Below, one piece after another: positions 1-10,837 of a stretch of DNA of 64,000 nucleotides; positions within the stretch are counted from its first letter, which is position 1; every line of letters begins with the position of its first letter. The notes below the pieces were generated by a model. It saw only the letters and a program-made list of their open reading frames with translations. It was not told the origin of the DNA and did not search any database. Source of the DNA: Saururus chinensis (taxonomy: Eukaryota; Streptophyta; Magnoliopsida; Piperales; Saururaceae); the NCBI GenBank assembly GCA_035235625.1, contig CP141140.1, forward strand, positions 49,161,351-49,225,350, in the 5' to 3' direction. Both the position numbers and the translations under genes were made by a program.

Positions 1-494
1 GAAAAATAACTAATCTAATCACCGACCCTAATTCACAAAAACATCCACCGAGCCCAATGTGAGTACCCCACTATCAACAAGCGAATATAAGATTCAATTC
101 TCACATGGATAAGTTTAGTTAGGTAAATCTTTAAAACTTCCCCACATTTTGGTTATACGACCAAACTAAGAGTCTCGCAACATGAAGCAGCAAAATTTAT
201 TTTAGGTTTTAAAATTTGTAACTTGCAAATGACCAGTTATCCAATTTTATAGTTAACTAGTAAATTTACTTGTTGGGATAAGAACCATACATTCCACTCA
301 ATTTATTGTCTGATAAGTCTTTTTTTTTCATACAAAAAACTATGAACTGTCAATTGAATAACTATCAATAGGATAACTATGAAGTGGATAAGTGTCAATT
401 GAATCTTGTGAAGCTTAGGTACATAGTAATGTGCTTGCAAATACTACTTGTGCATGACTGCAAGGATGCATTGGATAAATGGATTACATTTAAA
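1..494 (+). repeat. Left arm of terminal inverted repeat
   Basis: Matches the reverse complement of 1392-1885, from the AAAATAACTAATC end to the segment around ATTACATTTAAA at 484-495. It contains a block at about 140-175 reading CACATTTTGGTTAT..GACCAAA that recurs in diverged form at about 2596-2625. Confidence 0.85.
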
Positions 495-811
495 GATTGG
501 TGAAGGAAGGGCATGATGCAGTTTGATTAGGAAGTGAGATGACAATTGATCTAAATTTGGCAGTGATACGTTAAATTCTAGAGATGTAATAGGGAACCTA
601 AGCAACGATAATCGGGGAATTATTGTTAAATTACTATTGTCTTTTTTACTCACATATTTATTATTTTTCTCTAAAAGAATTATCTCATATTTTGGCACAA
701 ATGAGCAATTTCGAGAATGGTGAGAGGAAAAATCATAGTTCACAACATAAGAAGAAAAATGGGAGGAACTCTATATATATGCCTGCATCGACTAGAATAA
801 TCCATGTGTTA

Positions 812-1145
812 AAGGGAAAATTAGAAAACTGACATACTGTTAAACTGGAAAACTGACATACTGTTAAACTGGAAAATTGGAAAACTGAAAAACTGGAAAA
901 CTAGAAAATGTAAATCCTAAAAAAATGAAATGAAAAACTTGAAAGGTGATTAAATTAGTTTTGTTTCCGCATTGTCAAAATTATATTTCCTACCACTTTC
1001 ATCCAAACGGACATCCCAAACACACAACAAACCTTTTGTGTTCCTTTCCATACTATTCTCATATCATATCAGTAATCCAGTTTTCTATTTTTCCAATATT
1101 TCAATGATCCAGTGTTCCAATATTCCAGTTTCCAGTTTTCCAGCT
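812..1145. repeat. Short GGAAAACT repeats, inverted within the core
   Basis: 812-935 is an irregular run of 8-10 bp units of the type GGAAAACT or AAACTGG. 1068-1145 holds the complementary CCAGTTTTCC/CCAATATTCC units. The same motif continues outside the element at 1920-2010 and 2158-2225. Nothing coding is seen. Confidence 0.55.
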
Positions 1146-1391
1146 ACCCAAAAAATCTTATTAGCAAAAACTATGTAATGTCCAAAATATAACCAACCAA
1201 AAATAACATTTTCATCGGATAACACTTTTTTCATCATCTAAAATAACCTAAACCAATCTACTTGGTGGAAGGGAAATAAACCAATAGGTCTTCAGAGCTG
1301 GAAGATGTGAAGACCCAGAGAAAAGAAGCAGAGAAGATTAAGCAAACTGGGCTGCCCATTGCTCTAACTCTGGTAGCTTGCCATGTTCATG

Positions 1392-1885
1392 TTTAAATGT
1401 AATCCATTTATCCAATGCATCCTTGCAGTCATGCACAAGTAGTATTTGCAAGCACATTACTATGTACCTAAGCTTCACAAGATTCAATTGACACTTATCC
1501 ACTTCATAGTTATCCTATTGATAGTTATTCAGTTGACAGTTCATAGTTTTTTGTATGAAAAAAAAGACTTATCAGAAAATAAATTGAGTGGAATGTATGG
1601 TTCTTAACCCAACAAGTAAATTTACTAGTTAACTATAAAACTGGATAACTGGTCATTTGCAAGTTACAAATTTTAAAACCTAAAATAAATTTTACTGCTT
1701 CATGTTGCGAGACTCCTAGTTTGGTCGTATAACCAAAATGTGGGGAAGTTTCAAATATTTACCTAACTAAACTTATCCATGTGAGAATTGAATCCTATAT
1801 TCGCTTGTTGATAGTGGGGTACTCACATTGGGCTCGGTGGATGTTTTAGTGAATTAGGGTCGGTGATTAGATTAGTTATTTTTTG
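1392..1885 (-). repeat. Right arm of terminal inverted repeat
   Basis: Reverse complement of 1-494. The outer end, near GTTATTTTTTGTG at about 1875-1886, is the best place to look for the real terminus because the left end lies at the window edge. Confidence 0.85.
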
Positions 1886-2068
1886 TGATAGCATATGACT
1901 CTTGTTTCATATCCTATAGATGTAACATTTCTAAAAAATTGGAGAACTAAAAAATTGAAAAACTATAAAACTAAATAACTATAAAACTGAAAAGCCGGAT
2001 AATTGAAAACTAGATAATTTTGGAAACAATATATGAACAAAAACCCTAAAAAGGCCTAAATTAGCTTC

Positions 2069-2094
2069 ACAACATAGGAAGAAAAATGGGAGGA

Positions 2095-2125
<31 letters not shown>

Positions 2126-2362
2126 GCCTGCATCGACTAGAATAATTCATTTGTTAAAGGGAAAACAAGAAAACTGGAAAACTAAAAAACTAGAAAACTA
2201 GAAAACGTAAATCCTGAAAAACTGAAGACCCAGAGAAAAGAAGCAGAGGAGATGAAGGAGCTCGAAGATGTGAAGACCCAGAGAAAAGAAGCAGAGAAGA
2301 TGAAGCAGCTCGAAGATGTGAAGACCCGGAAAAAAAAGGCATAGAAGATGAAGCAAACTGGA
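2069..2362. repeat. Direct repeat of the element core
   Basis: The segment from ACAACATAGGAAGAAAAATG through the TGCCTGCATCGACTAGAATAA block repeats about 738-830 of the element, with a (TA)n expansion at 2098-2125. The GAAGACCCAGAGAAAAGAAG unit also occurs at 1309-1350. A related element or a duplicated piece therefore lies directly downstream of the first. Confidence 0.6.
2225..2344 (+). pseudogene. Fragment coding for a charged 16-residue tandem repeat
   Basis: Three 48-bp units begin at 2224, 2272 and 2320. Read on the + strand they give a 16-residue repeat of the type KTQRKEAEKMKQLEDV, and the frame stops (TAG) in the third unit. The Lys/Glu-rich pattern suggests a helical or coiled-coil segment. 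A single diverged unit lies at 1309-1350 inside the neighbouring element. There is no start codon or clear upstream exon, so this is best read as a captured gene fragment or coding minisatellite; the source gene is not recognised. Confidence 0.4.
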
Positions 2363-3529
2363 AAAATGAAAATATGAGGAAGAAGAACCTACCCAAGAGG
2401 AGGAAAATTCACTGTGAGATGAAGTCTTACAGGAGAAGAAGAAGAATACATCTTTTTCCTAGGCTAAGCAACCGATCTGGCATATTTTTCCGATCGGCTT
2501 GTCATATAATGAAGAAGAGGGTAGTTAAGTAAAATTCCTTCACATGCTCACAACTTCCCACGTGAGCAAGTTTGGTAAAAAGTAGAAACTTGCTCACATT
2601 TTGGTTATTTGACCAAAGTAGGAGTCTACTTTGGTCAATTCCTCTTTAATCTGTAGTTGCACTACCACCTCTAACCTTTTGCCACCTCATTCCCAGCTAT
2701 GCGCCACCCAATGGAGATATTACTTTGCTCCCCCATTTTAGGGCAAGAAAGACTAAACCTCCCATTCTCTATGTTTCCCGAGCCCATCTAAGATGTAGGG
2801 GTAGAAGAGGTGGAATGGGTCCAATCAAACTGTCATCCAGGCACGATGTGAGAAGGGTAATCAAATACTTTCCCTTCTTTTGCAACTAAGGTACCAAAAA
2901 AATCCTACTTCTTGGTTGGAGCTTGGCGAGCAGGAAGACGACTTGTTCCCCCTTGGCCCTCTTCCCCTTTCCTCAGTGCATGGGGAGTAAAAGGGAGTAA
3001 AGTTCTTGGGTACGCAGGTGGGGTAAGGGAAGTAAACAAAAAACTGTGCTAGAATTGTTTAGGTTTTGGGGGATGTGGGAGTTTCCTAGGGTCCATATAG
3101 CCATGATCTTAAAGAATTTCATTAACTCAAAAGGAAAGAGTACAAGAAAAGATCAATATATCTAGACTCTTCTCATAGAGAACAAGTGAAAACCCTCAAG
3201 AGGCTGAAGCTAGAAAAACTCCAAAAGAAACAATAATTACTCCTAATTAAGGAAGAAATGTTAGCTACTCCATAAGTTGTCTCGGAGATAAAAATTTGAC
3301 TACAAGTTCATAATAGTTGTAGTCGTGCACATGTTTATTGGCTAAGGAGAGCCATGGGCCATTAAAGAATGTGTTGAGTTTCTGAAAAGTTGGCTAGCAC
3401 CATTAATAGTTGTTAAGAGAGACAGAGACTTGATATTGTTGAATTGAGATTAAGAAGCACTTTGTTGAGGCTTTGTAAGTTCAATGATTGGGGAGTATTT
3501 ATGGCCACTTACATTTTGACAGAAGTCAC
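2363..3529. other. No gene seen; two adjacent 12-bp hairpins
   Basis: I see no coding frame or known element in this 1.2 kb. The only clear structure is at 2562-2638: a perfect 12-bp inverted repeat (2562-2573 with 2586-2597) followed directly by another (2609-2620 with 2627-2638). The stretch between them resembles part of the terminal repeat at about 140-175. Confidence 0.5.
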
Positions 3530-5169
3530 AAGTGATTATTGAATATATGTCAGATGTACCCTTCATTATTGGTCAACATATGACCTTGATGGAGTATATT
3601 TCCACGACCTTCATTGTTGGAAAGATTTAAAATCTCTTTTGCCATAGGCAAGAGAGTTTGTAAGGGGTAGAGTATGAGACTCTTTTGACCTCCTTCCGGA
3701 GATTTGTGGACTTGAGTGGATTAATGGAAAAGTTTGAGCCTCCAAGAATGTGGATGTCCTATGAGGTACTATTTTCAACACTTGTGAGTGTTGTGGTTAC
3801 CACTTAAGATTTTGGGAAAGAGGGTGTGAGTTCAGTATGAATTTGATGATTGGTTGACTGCTCAATGAGTAGTGGTAGACTGTCATAAGAAACATGTGGT
3901 GTTTGTGTGCCCTGAAGGTTTGAATGTCGTATCCAGGGTGTTTGAAAATGGTCAGTTTATGCTTTGAGTGAACTATTAAGGCCAGGCAGTGCATGACTAA
4001 TGGCTGCAAAGTCTTTTTGTGAGTTGTTTGAGAAGTTGTCTTAGAAATTTGGTCTAAAAGAGCTAGACATTTTCAAGGATTTTCCCGACATGTTCCTTGA
4101 AGACTTATCGGGATTTTTTGCCAAAGAGAATGGTGGAGTTTGTTGAATTAGTGCTTAGCGCACTTTGTACCTCTAGGGCATCGTGCGGGATGAGCTACTA
4201 GAGTTGAATGAACTCGATGATGAGTTGGAAGAACTTATGATTAAGAGGATTGTTTCACCAAGAGTATGGTCTTGGGGGTACATTGGATTTGTTTGGAAGA
4301 AGCAGGTTGGATCCCTACATTTATGCATCAACGCCGTATGTTTAATTGAGCGACTTTTAAGAATAAGTCTCTTACTCAGGTTATTCCTAAGACAACCTCA
4401 TGAACTCGGTATGATGATTATGAATTCTAAGGTATGTCATTTGGACTCACCAACATCTTGTAGCAGGTATTGATGTGATGAATGTAGTTTTGTTAAGTAG
4501 TATGAAAAGAGACATTGGTGAATGTGTTGTCAGATGCTTGACTTGTCTGAGTGCTAAGTCAGGGAACCAGAAGCCCCCATGATCCCTACATTATGTGGAG
4601 ATTCCATAGTGGAAATGAGCACTCATTATGATAGAGCTTCTTTTAAGTTGCCTTGTACATAGATGAGGCATGATTTTGGAGCAGCACTTGCCATTGATTT
4701 GAGTTTGTTATTATGACAACTCACTCTGACATTTGGATAGCCCTTGTGAAGAGGGCCTTGTATGAAAGGACATTTTGTTCATCAACATGTTGGGTTGAGG
4801 TAAGTGAGATGAAGATGCTCAAATATGAATTTTTTGGCACTATGCAGATAGGTTGAAGTTAGCCAGGCAAGGGCTTTAGATAGTTCAAAGCCAAGAAGAG
4901 AGCTATGTTGATTGGAGGCGAAGTAATCTCTAGTTTGAGTTGCGAAGCACTTTAGTCTAATCCTTTGATGGACAATGTAAGTTGTGGATGACAAAGGTTA
5001 TTCGAGTGGTGAAGAGATTGTGGAAAATATCATACTCCCAAGATGGAAACTTGAGATGTTCGAGCGGATATGAGAGAGGTACCCTGAGGTATTTGTTGTT
5101 TCAGCTATACGTTGTAAGTTGATCTTGAAATTTTGGGGACAAAATTTTTCTAAGGAGGGAAGAATATAA
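3530..5169 (+). pseudogene. Decayed Ty3/gypsy gag-pol (Tekay/Del-like)
   Basis: Heavily mutated but collinear with a chromovirus polyprotein. A zinc-knuckle remnant with several Cys lies at 3783-3827. The end of protease (DWLTAQ, then VVVDCHKKHVVF) reads at 3848-3972. The link to RT (FKDFPDMF) begins near 4072. RT remnants run 4180-4480 with DELEEL, LHLCIN and MSFGLTN. An integrase zinc-finger remnant (MKRDIGE, RCLTC) lies near 4486-4640. Stops and deletions are frequent and RNase H is missing. It ends in the sequence GGGGACAAAATTTTTCTAAGGAGGG just before the LTR, as is usual for Tekay/Del elements. Clade assignment is from memory of that family. Confidence 0.7.
5138..5169 (+). other. Polypurine-tract region before LTR
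   Basis: TTTTGGGGAC followed by AAGGAGGGAAGAATATAA sits immediately 5' of the LTR start at 5170. This matches the plus-strand priming region found upstream of 3' LTRs in Tekay/Del chromoviruses. Confidence 0.6.
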
Positions 5170-5382
5170 TGTCCCTGATTTTTCTATGATTTTTTGTGAT
5201 TTTATGATATTTTTTGTGAGAAAATGTAATGTTTTAGTGTATTTATATTTGTGTATTTGACCTCAATATTATACCCGTAGAGTCAGGTGTAAGGCTTAGT
5301 AGCAGGTTGCGGACCTTGATGTGCACTTTCGGTACGAATTTTGGAGGAACGACACATAAGCAAGTGAAACAACGCGTAAGAT

Positions 5383-5399
5383 GGTATATATATAAAAAG
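5383..5399 (+). promoter_or_regulatory. Possible LTR TATA box
   Basis: GGTATATATATAAAAAG lies ~215 bp into the LTR, followed by purine-rich sequence. The aligned part of copy C also has a TATATATA run (about 25679-25688, reverse strand). This is inference from position and motif only. Confidence 0.35.
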
Positions 5400-7227
5400 A
5401 GAAGACATTGAGAAGAAACTCGAGTGACTTTTCGGTCACTCCATTGTGCCTCCTCCATCGTCGGATTCCACCGCCTCTTGTTAGAATCTATTTTGCCTTG
5501 TCGCCATGAGTCCATTGGTGCCAGCCAGAGCCGCCACCACCCTCTCCTCATTCTTCCATGAAGTACGGGTCTTTTCCTCAATTTTTCTCACCATCTAAAT
5601 TGGTTTTTGGGCCATCAAAGGGCTATTTTGACACTATTTGCTACCGCCCTCAACTGGACTTAGCTTCATCTAGATGCTAGGACCCCATAGGCACTGGCCA
5701 GGGCTACCGCCATGCTGTCCTTTCTTCTCCGGGATCTGCAAGTACCTTTCTCGGTTTCTCACTATGTCAAAATTTTGGCCATCGGACGATTGTTTTGTCA
5801 CCTCCGTCAGCCATTTTTGATTGGCCACCACCCCTCCATCCCATGTATGGAAAACCCCCCCTTCCTCACGCCTTCCTCTCCCTGGCCAACCATCTTTGAC
5901 TCCCGCACCGCTCCTTTTCCCTTATGTCCGAACCAAATTACCCATCTATGTGGGTCCTTGGGCTGCCGCTGCAGCTAGCCGGCAGGGGCAGACTAGCTAT
6001 TGGGAGTTTCACCTTGGCCTGACAATGATGGTTGGGCGTAGCCTAGCACCACCACACCGCAGTTTGGTTCCGCTTTATTGGTACTTCCGCTCGTCTGTAT
6101 GTTGACCCCCTTATATATAATTTACATTGAATGGTCTCCAACCGGATTTGTTTCAGTTTGCCTTGACCTGGAAATAGTGGGGGTTACCTTTATCACCCTT
6201 GGCAAGGCAACAACCATGTGGCCTTTCATTTTGCCTCGGTTTGACTCTGAGACACCCCTTCGCCCTATGTTGTGTGAGATGCACAACAACCTGTACCATT
6301 TGCTTTGGTTGTGGGTGGCGATTGGCAATATTGCCACTTTGATTGTGGGCCTTGGGCCGCCTACATCCAGCCCTCTCCCCCTCCCCTTTGGCTACTTGTG
6401 CATGTAGCTACCCATGCGGTTTAGGGTTTAGATGCTGCATTCGCACCTCCTCACTATAGTATGGCTTTGTCACCATTTGAGTTGACCACCAAATCCCTTC
6501 TCCACCTCTCCTCCATCCTTGAGCGTTGGCCTATGCGCTTCACCCTTATGTGGGCCCTTGTAGATGCAAAATTGACGTTGTTGGGTGTTGTGCATGACCA
6601 ATTTCAACTTCTTATGGTAGGCAAAGTACTTCTCAATAGCCGGCTGACCTTCAGTTAGTCATCTCAACTTTTGGTCGTACTTGCCATTTCTGTTGGCATG
6701 ACATTTCTCCCGGCTGCCCTAGGGTGTCATTGTGGATCGCGGATTTTGCCGCATTGATTTGTGTCACCCCATTTGGCCGTGATTGCTTCCAATGCTGTGG
6801 AGCATGATTTTTGCCTAACAGATGGGGTTCTTGGTGTGAAACTTCAACCTCTAAGATATACGAAGATGCAATTTAGCTACTTTCTCAGGGTGGTCCTGCC
6901 CGAAGAAACGATGTTGATCCTTGATCTGAGGTTGTTTTTGGTTTCGAATGAGAGAGCTACTATTCTCTCAGGTTGGCAATGTTTTTGGCCGCCACCACTA
7001 CTGTCGTGTGCTCACCATTAAATGTCATGAATTATGAGGTAGGGGAGCTTTGAACTCATAATTTCATGATAATATAATTTGAATGTGTAGAAGCATGCTA
7101 GGATGATTGAGATTTTATGATTGGATGTTAAATTTTGATATGCTTGCATGATGTAAGAGGATGAATTATGACATATTGAATTTATATGACATACATGTGA
7201 GTTAAAAGTATGTTTGATGTGTACGGA

Positions 7228-7440
7228 GTATGTGTGTGCTAGAGATGGTTAGCGAGTATGTTGGTAAGCTATGTATGTAGAATATGTATGTGCTAGTGAT
7301 TGCTAGCAAGTATGTTGGTAAGCTAATTTATGTGGATTATGTGTGTGCTAGTGATGACTAGCAAGTAAGTTGGTAAGCTAATGTACGTGGATTGTGTGTG
7401 CTAGTGATGGCTAGTGAGTATGTTGATAAGCTATGTATGA
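7228..7440 (+). repeat. LTR minisatellite, CTAGTGATGGCTAG type
   Basis: About four units of 50-57 bp, each with GTGCTAGTGATGGCTAGCAAG followed by TATGTTGGTAAGCTA. The reverse complement of this unit is expanded to about twelve copies at 23567-24130 in LTR copy C and reduced to about one near 16975 in copy B. Confidence 0.75.
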
Positions 7441-8639
7441 AAATATGTATATGTAATATGTATGTATGATAGACATACATATGTCTGATGGCTATATGCC
7501 TATGCTATGGATGTGTGTGTGGGTAGAAGTATGGGCGACAAATGATAAGAGGTGATAGAGGGTTTGGTATGGATTTGGATGTGGACGTGTAACTGTATGA
7601 TGAAATATGGAGGATATAATTTTAACAGGCAAGGATTGGAGTGGATTTGTTTGGTTTGGACTGGAGCACATGCTAGAGAATTATCAAACAGTAAGAGTGT
7701 TGCATAATTGTACAAGCAAAATGTACAGATTATAAAGTGAAAATTAAGTACAATAAGTGAGGTATAAGTAAGAGGGTGATAACTAGGGTTGGCTATGAGG
7801 AGCTTAGTTTGATGACATTCGAGTAAAATATTTTTTCCATAAGGTGGATGGCGAAGACTATGAATATGTAAGGATATGTTTGGTGATGAGTTATGATTAT
7901 GAGATGGACGGGTTAAGTGAAGTCTACTGCCTTGGCGAACAAGGGTTTCCAAATGGGCTCAGTTTTAGTTTGGTATGTGAAAGACTATAAGAAAGAAGAA
8001 TTGTGTGGCATAATTGTACCTGCCTAAATTACGTAATTCAAACTTGAATTATTAAAAAAACTAATATGATGGTGTAGTGAGTTTGAGACCTTAGGGTTTC
8101 GATGGATTAAGTTCCGTGTTTGAGCTAGCCAACAATGAGTCGGTTAAGCATTTCTCATGCTTGCCATGATGTTTATCTTGTGGGATATTGTCTGAGTGTT
8201 GCATTTGAGCCCAAACGTCTTATGTTCTTTTGAGAGAGATGTATGTTTTGATTTTGTTTGTGTGTTGTATTAAGCCCAGACGTTTGATGTTCTATTGAGA
8301 GTACTGTATGATTCTGCCCAAGAGTGTCATTGTATAATTTCTGCCCAAGAGTAGAATTGTAAGATTCTTGCCTAAGAGTGGCACTATATGATTCCATTCT
8401 GAGTTGGCACTATAAGACCCCTAAAGTGTGGGCATTTGTGTTTTCGCACTCAAGTAAGTAGTATCATGGGATTGCTCTTACATGTTTGATTTTGTGCCCC
8501 ATGAGCATTAGTGTGTCTTCTCTTTGGAAAAGTCCATGACGTCATGTCACTCCCCAGAGGTTCAAGTGATGCCCCAATGACATTCCTTTCCATTTTGACA
8601 CTGGAACTTATTAATTTTAATGAGCTTCAGTGGTCAATA

Positions 8640-8880
8640 ATATGTGTATGACTGTATAAGTAAGTATGTATGTTTTTAAGTAAGTGTAAGTTTCTAAGCA
8701 AGATTGTACAAGTAAGGTTATATGGGTAAGATTGTACGAGTAAGATTATTTAAATAAGGTTGTAAGAGTAAGATTGTATGATAAGGTCATACGAGTTTGT
8801 GTAAGTTGTATGAGTAAGCGTATGATTGTACTAGTAAGTTGGTAAGACTCTGATTAAGAGTGCAAATGTAAGACTAGTTT
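8640..8880 (+). repeat. LTR minisatellite, GTAAGATTGTACGA type
   Basis: Degenerate 18-20 bp units of the form GTAAGATTGTACGAGTAAG. The complement appears as TCATACTCTTACAGTCGTGC-type units at 22680-23115 (copy C) and as CTTACTCTTACAGTC units near 15660-15870 (copy B). Confidence 0.65.
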
Positions 8881-9539
8881 GATGGTATGTATTTGGCATG
8901 ATGTATGTGTATCTATATGATTATTATATGCCTATTTGTTTCATGTTTGAGTTGAATCTATGTATGGACTTATTGAGTTCACTCCTTCGAACTCCCCTAC
9001 TAGGTAATTTCCAACTAAGTATGAAAAGACCCATTTACCCTATTTTAGCCATGATATTTGGGAGGCTATTGCAGGTTTGCGATAGAGAGCTTTTGAAGAT
9101 GGATGCTTGTTCTCATGGGTGGATTGATTCCCTTTGACTCAGGTATATCCTTGACTCACTGTAAGTCTTATTTTGCGCCACGATCTGATGTGAGAAATAA
9201 GGTGTTTATGCCTTTTGACCTTGTAATTTGGATTAGGTTGTGGACTATTATAAGACTTTCACTTAGGGATGCCTATGAGAAATTTGTATTTAAAGTCTAT
9301 GAACATAAAGATCTATCTTGTACATTGTTTTCAAGTAGCGCCGGAGGATGTTGGTTTGGTCATACGTTGTTTGATTGAATGAGCAAAAATTTGTATGGTA
9401 AAAGTTGATGTGTGATGTTTTAAATTATAAATTGCTTTCACATATTTTGTATTCATTTTTCTTGATTTACAACTGTTTTGTGGCAAAACATTTTTGTGAA
9501 ATTTAAGAAAATTTGATAAAAAATCTCACATGATACAAT

Positions 9540-9552
9540 TGGTATCAGAGCC
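9540..9552 (+). other. Retrotransposon primer-binding site
   Basis: TGGTATCAGAGCC, two bases after the LTR end at 9537, matches the complement of the initiator tRNA-Met 3' end used by most plant gypsy and copia elements. It shows that copy A once acted as a 5' LTR. Only ~46 bp of leader remain before the CACTA insertion. Confidence 0.85.
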
Positions 9553-9724
9553 TACTTAATTTGGCCCTTTAAGAAAAAGGTTTCTAGGACATGTCTAGCA
9601 CCACAACAAAAAGGACTATTAGCGATGCTTTTATAAGTGATGCAATACACGTCGCTAAAAATTACTATTTGCGATGTATATAAAAGCGTCACTACAAGTT
9701 ATAAGTTAAAAAAATAGGGAAAAG

Positions 9725-9910
9725 TTTATATGAGCTCGGGCTCATATATGCCTACGTGAGCCCGGGCTCTATGGGCCGTCGGATTTACATCCGGCGGCCC
9801 ATAATACTATGGGCATTTAAACCCATGAGTATTATAGGCTGCTGTATGTATATCCGGCAGCCCATATAGCCCGGGCTCACATAGGCTATATGAGCCCGGG
9901 CTCATATAAA
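9725..9910. mobile_element. Fully palindromic 186-bp MITE-like foldback
   Basis: Nearly the whole segment is self-complementary, from TTTATATGAGC to GCTCATATAAA, with its centre near 9817. GAGCCCGGGCTC-type 12-mers occur in both halves. Being short, high-copy in look, GC-rich in an AT-rich setting and inside a larger transposon, it is probably a MITE inserted in the CACTA element. I could not fix a target duplication. Confidence 0.65.
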
Positions 9911-10280
9911 TGAGAGTCAAAAAAATAAAAAATTTGAAACTATTTGTGACGCTTTCATAAAAGCATCGCAATAGTTGTACTACTAGCGATACTTTTATGA
10001 AAGCGTTGCAAATAATGGTACTATTAGTGATGCTTAAAAAAATACATCGCAAATAAAATAAAGTTTTTAAAAAAATTTGAGACTATTAGAGATGCTTTTG
10101 AAAAAGTGCCTCTAATAGTTTTATTTTATTTAGTATTTATTATTTAAAAAAATATATAATAATTAAATATTAAATTTTCTGAAAAAGTTTATCAACTATA
10201 ACATATTTTAATAAATATTTAGTTCTTCCAATTTGGCAGTAGAGCACCTACAATCCAACTTGGCAATCAGCAAGCAAATC

Positions 10281-10600
10281 AATATGAATTTTAGGGTCTA
10301 AATAAAAATAAAAATTATCAAATAAATAAAATTGGCATACTTGTGATGGCCTTTGGGTTAGTTGCAGTGGCCCTTGGGTAGATTGCGATAGCCCCTGGGT
10401 GGGCAACCCCCAATAGCCATCACAACCAAGACTATCAGTCAATATGAACTTTGGGGTCTAAATTAAAATAAAAATTATAAAATAAATGAAATTGGCATAC
10501 TTCCGATAGCCTTTGGGTTAGTTGTGATGGCCCTTGGGTAGATTGCAATAGCCCCCTGGGTGGGCAACCCCCAATAGCCATCACAACCAAGACTCTCAGC
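10281..10600. repeat. Two-copy 160-bp tandem duplication
   Basis: 10281-10440 and 10441-10600 are near-identical units running from AATATGAA.TTT.GGGTCTAAAT to CCATCACAACCAAGACT. The unit holds GC-rich GGCCCTTGGGTAGATTGC-type text unlike the AT-rich flanks, which may mark captured host DNA. No convincing protein frame is seen. Confidence 0.7.
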
Positions 10601-10689
10601 CTGCCATAGCCCCTACACACATCAAACATGGCTGGGGCAGAGAGGAACATCGGGACTGAGATATGACCGGAGCTAAGAGCAGAACGGAG

Positions 10690-10692
<3 letters not shown>

Positions 10693-10768
<76 letters not shown>
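10693..10768. repeat. (AT)n microsatellite
   Basis: Uninterrupted alternating AT over ~75 bp inside the CACTA element. Confidence 0.95.
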
Positions 10769-10770
<2 letters not shown>

Positions 10771-10837
10771 AATAGATAAGAAAAAAGTAAATAAAATTCC
10801 CCTACTTTCTCCACACTCTTCCTAAGAGATGGGGCTC

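Larger units (their letters stand above)
1..1885. mobile_element. Element with ~494-bp terminal inverted repeats
   Basis: Bases 1-494 reappear in reverse complement at 1392-1885 with only scattered differences, enclosing an ~897-bp core. Arms of this length suit a Mutator-like or foldback DNA transposon without transposase. No transposase-like frame is visible in the core. The left end coincides with the window edge, so the true terminus and any 9-bp target duplication cannot be checked. The core is itself partly inverted: GGAAAACT-type repeats near 812-935 face CCAGTTTTCC-type repeats near 1068-1145. Class is inferred from arm length only. Confidence 0.75.
5170..9537 (+). mobile_element. Long LTR, copy A (~4.37 kb)
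   Basis: Starts TGTCCCTGATTTTTC and ends TGATACA, just before a tRNA-Met-type primer-binding site. The start aligns with the reverse complement of 25950 and the end with the reverse complement of 21933, the termini of a solo LTR of the same family. It is preceded by pol and a polypurine tract and followed by a primer-binding site, so it could serve as the 3' LTR of one element and the 5' LTR of another. No coding frame of substance is seen. Two internal minisatellites are listed separately. At ~4.4 kb it is near the upper size for Ty3/gypsy LTRs. Confidence 0.8.
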
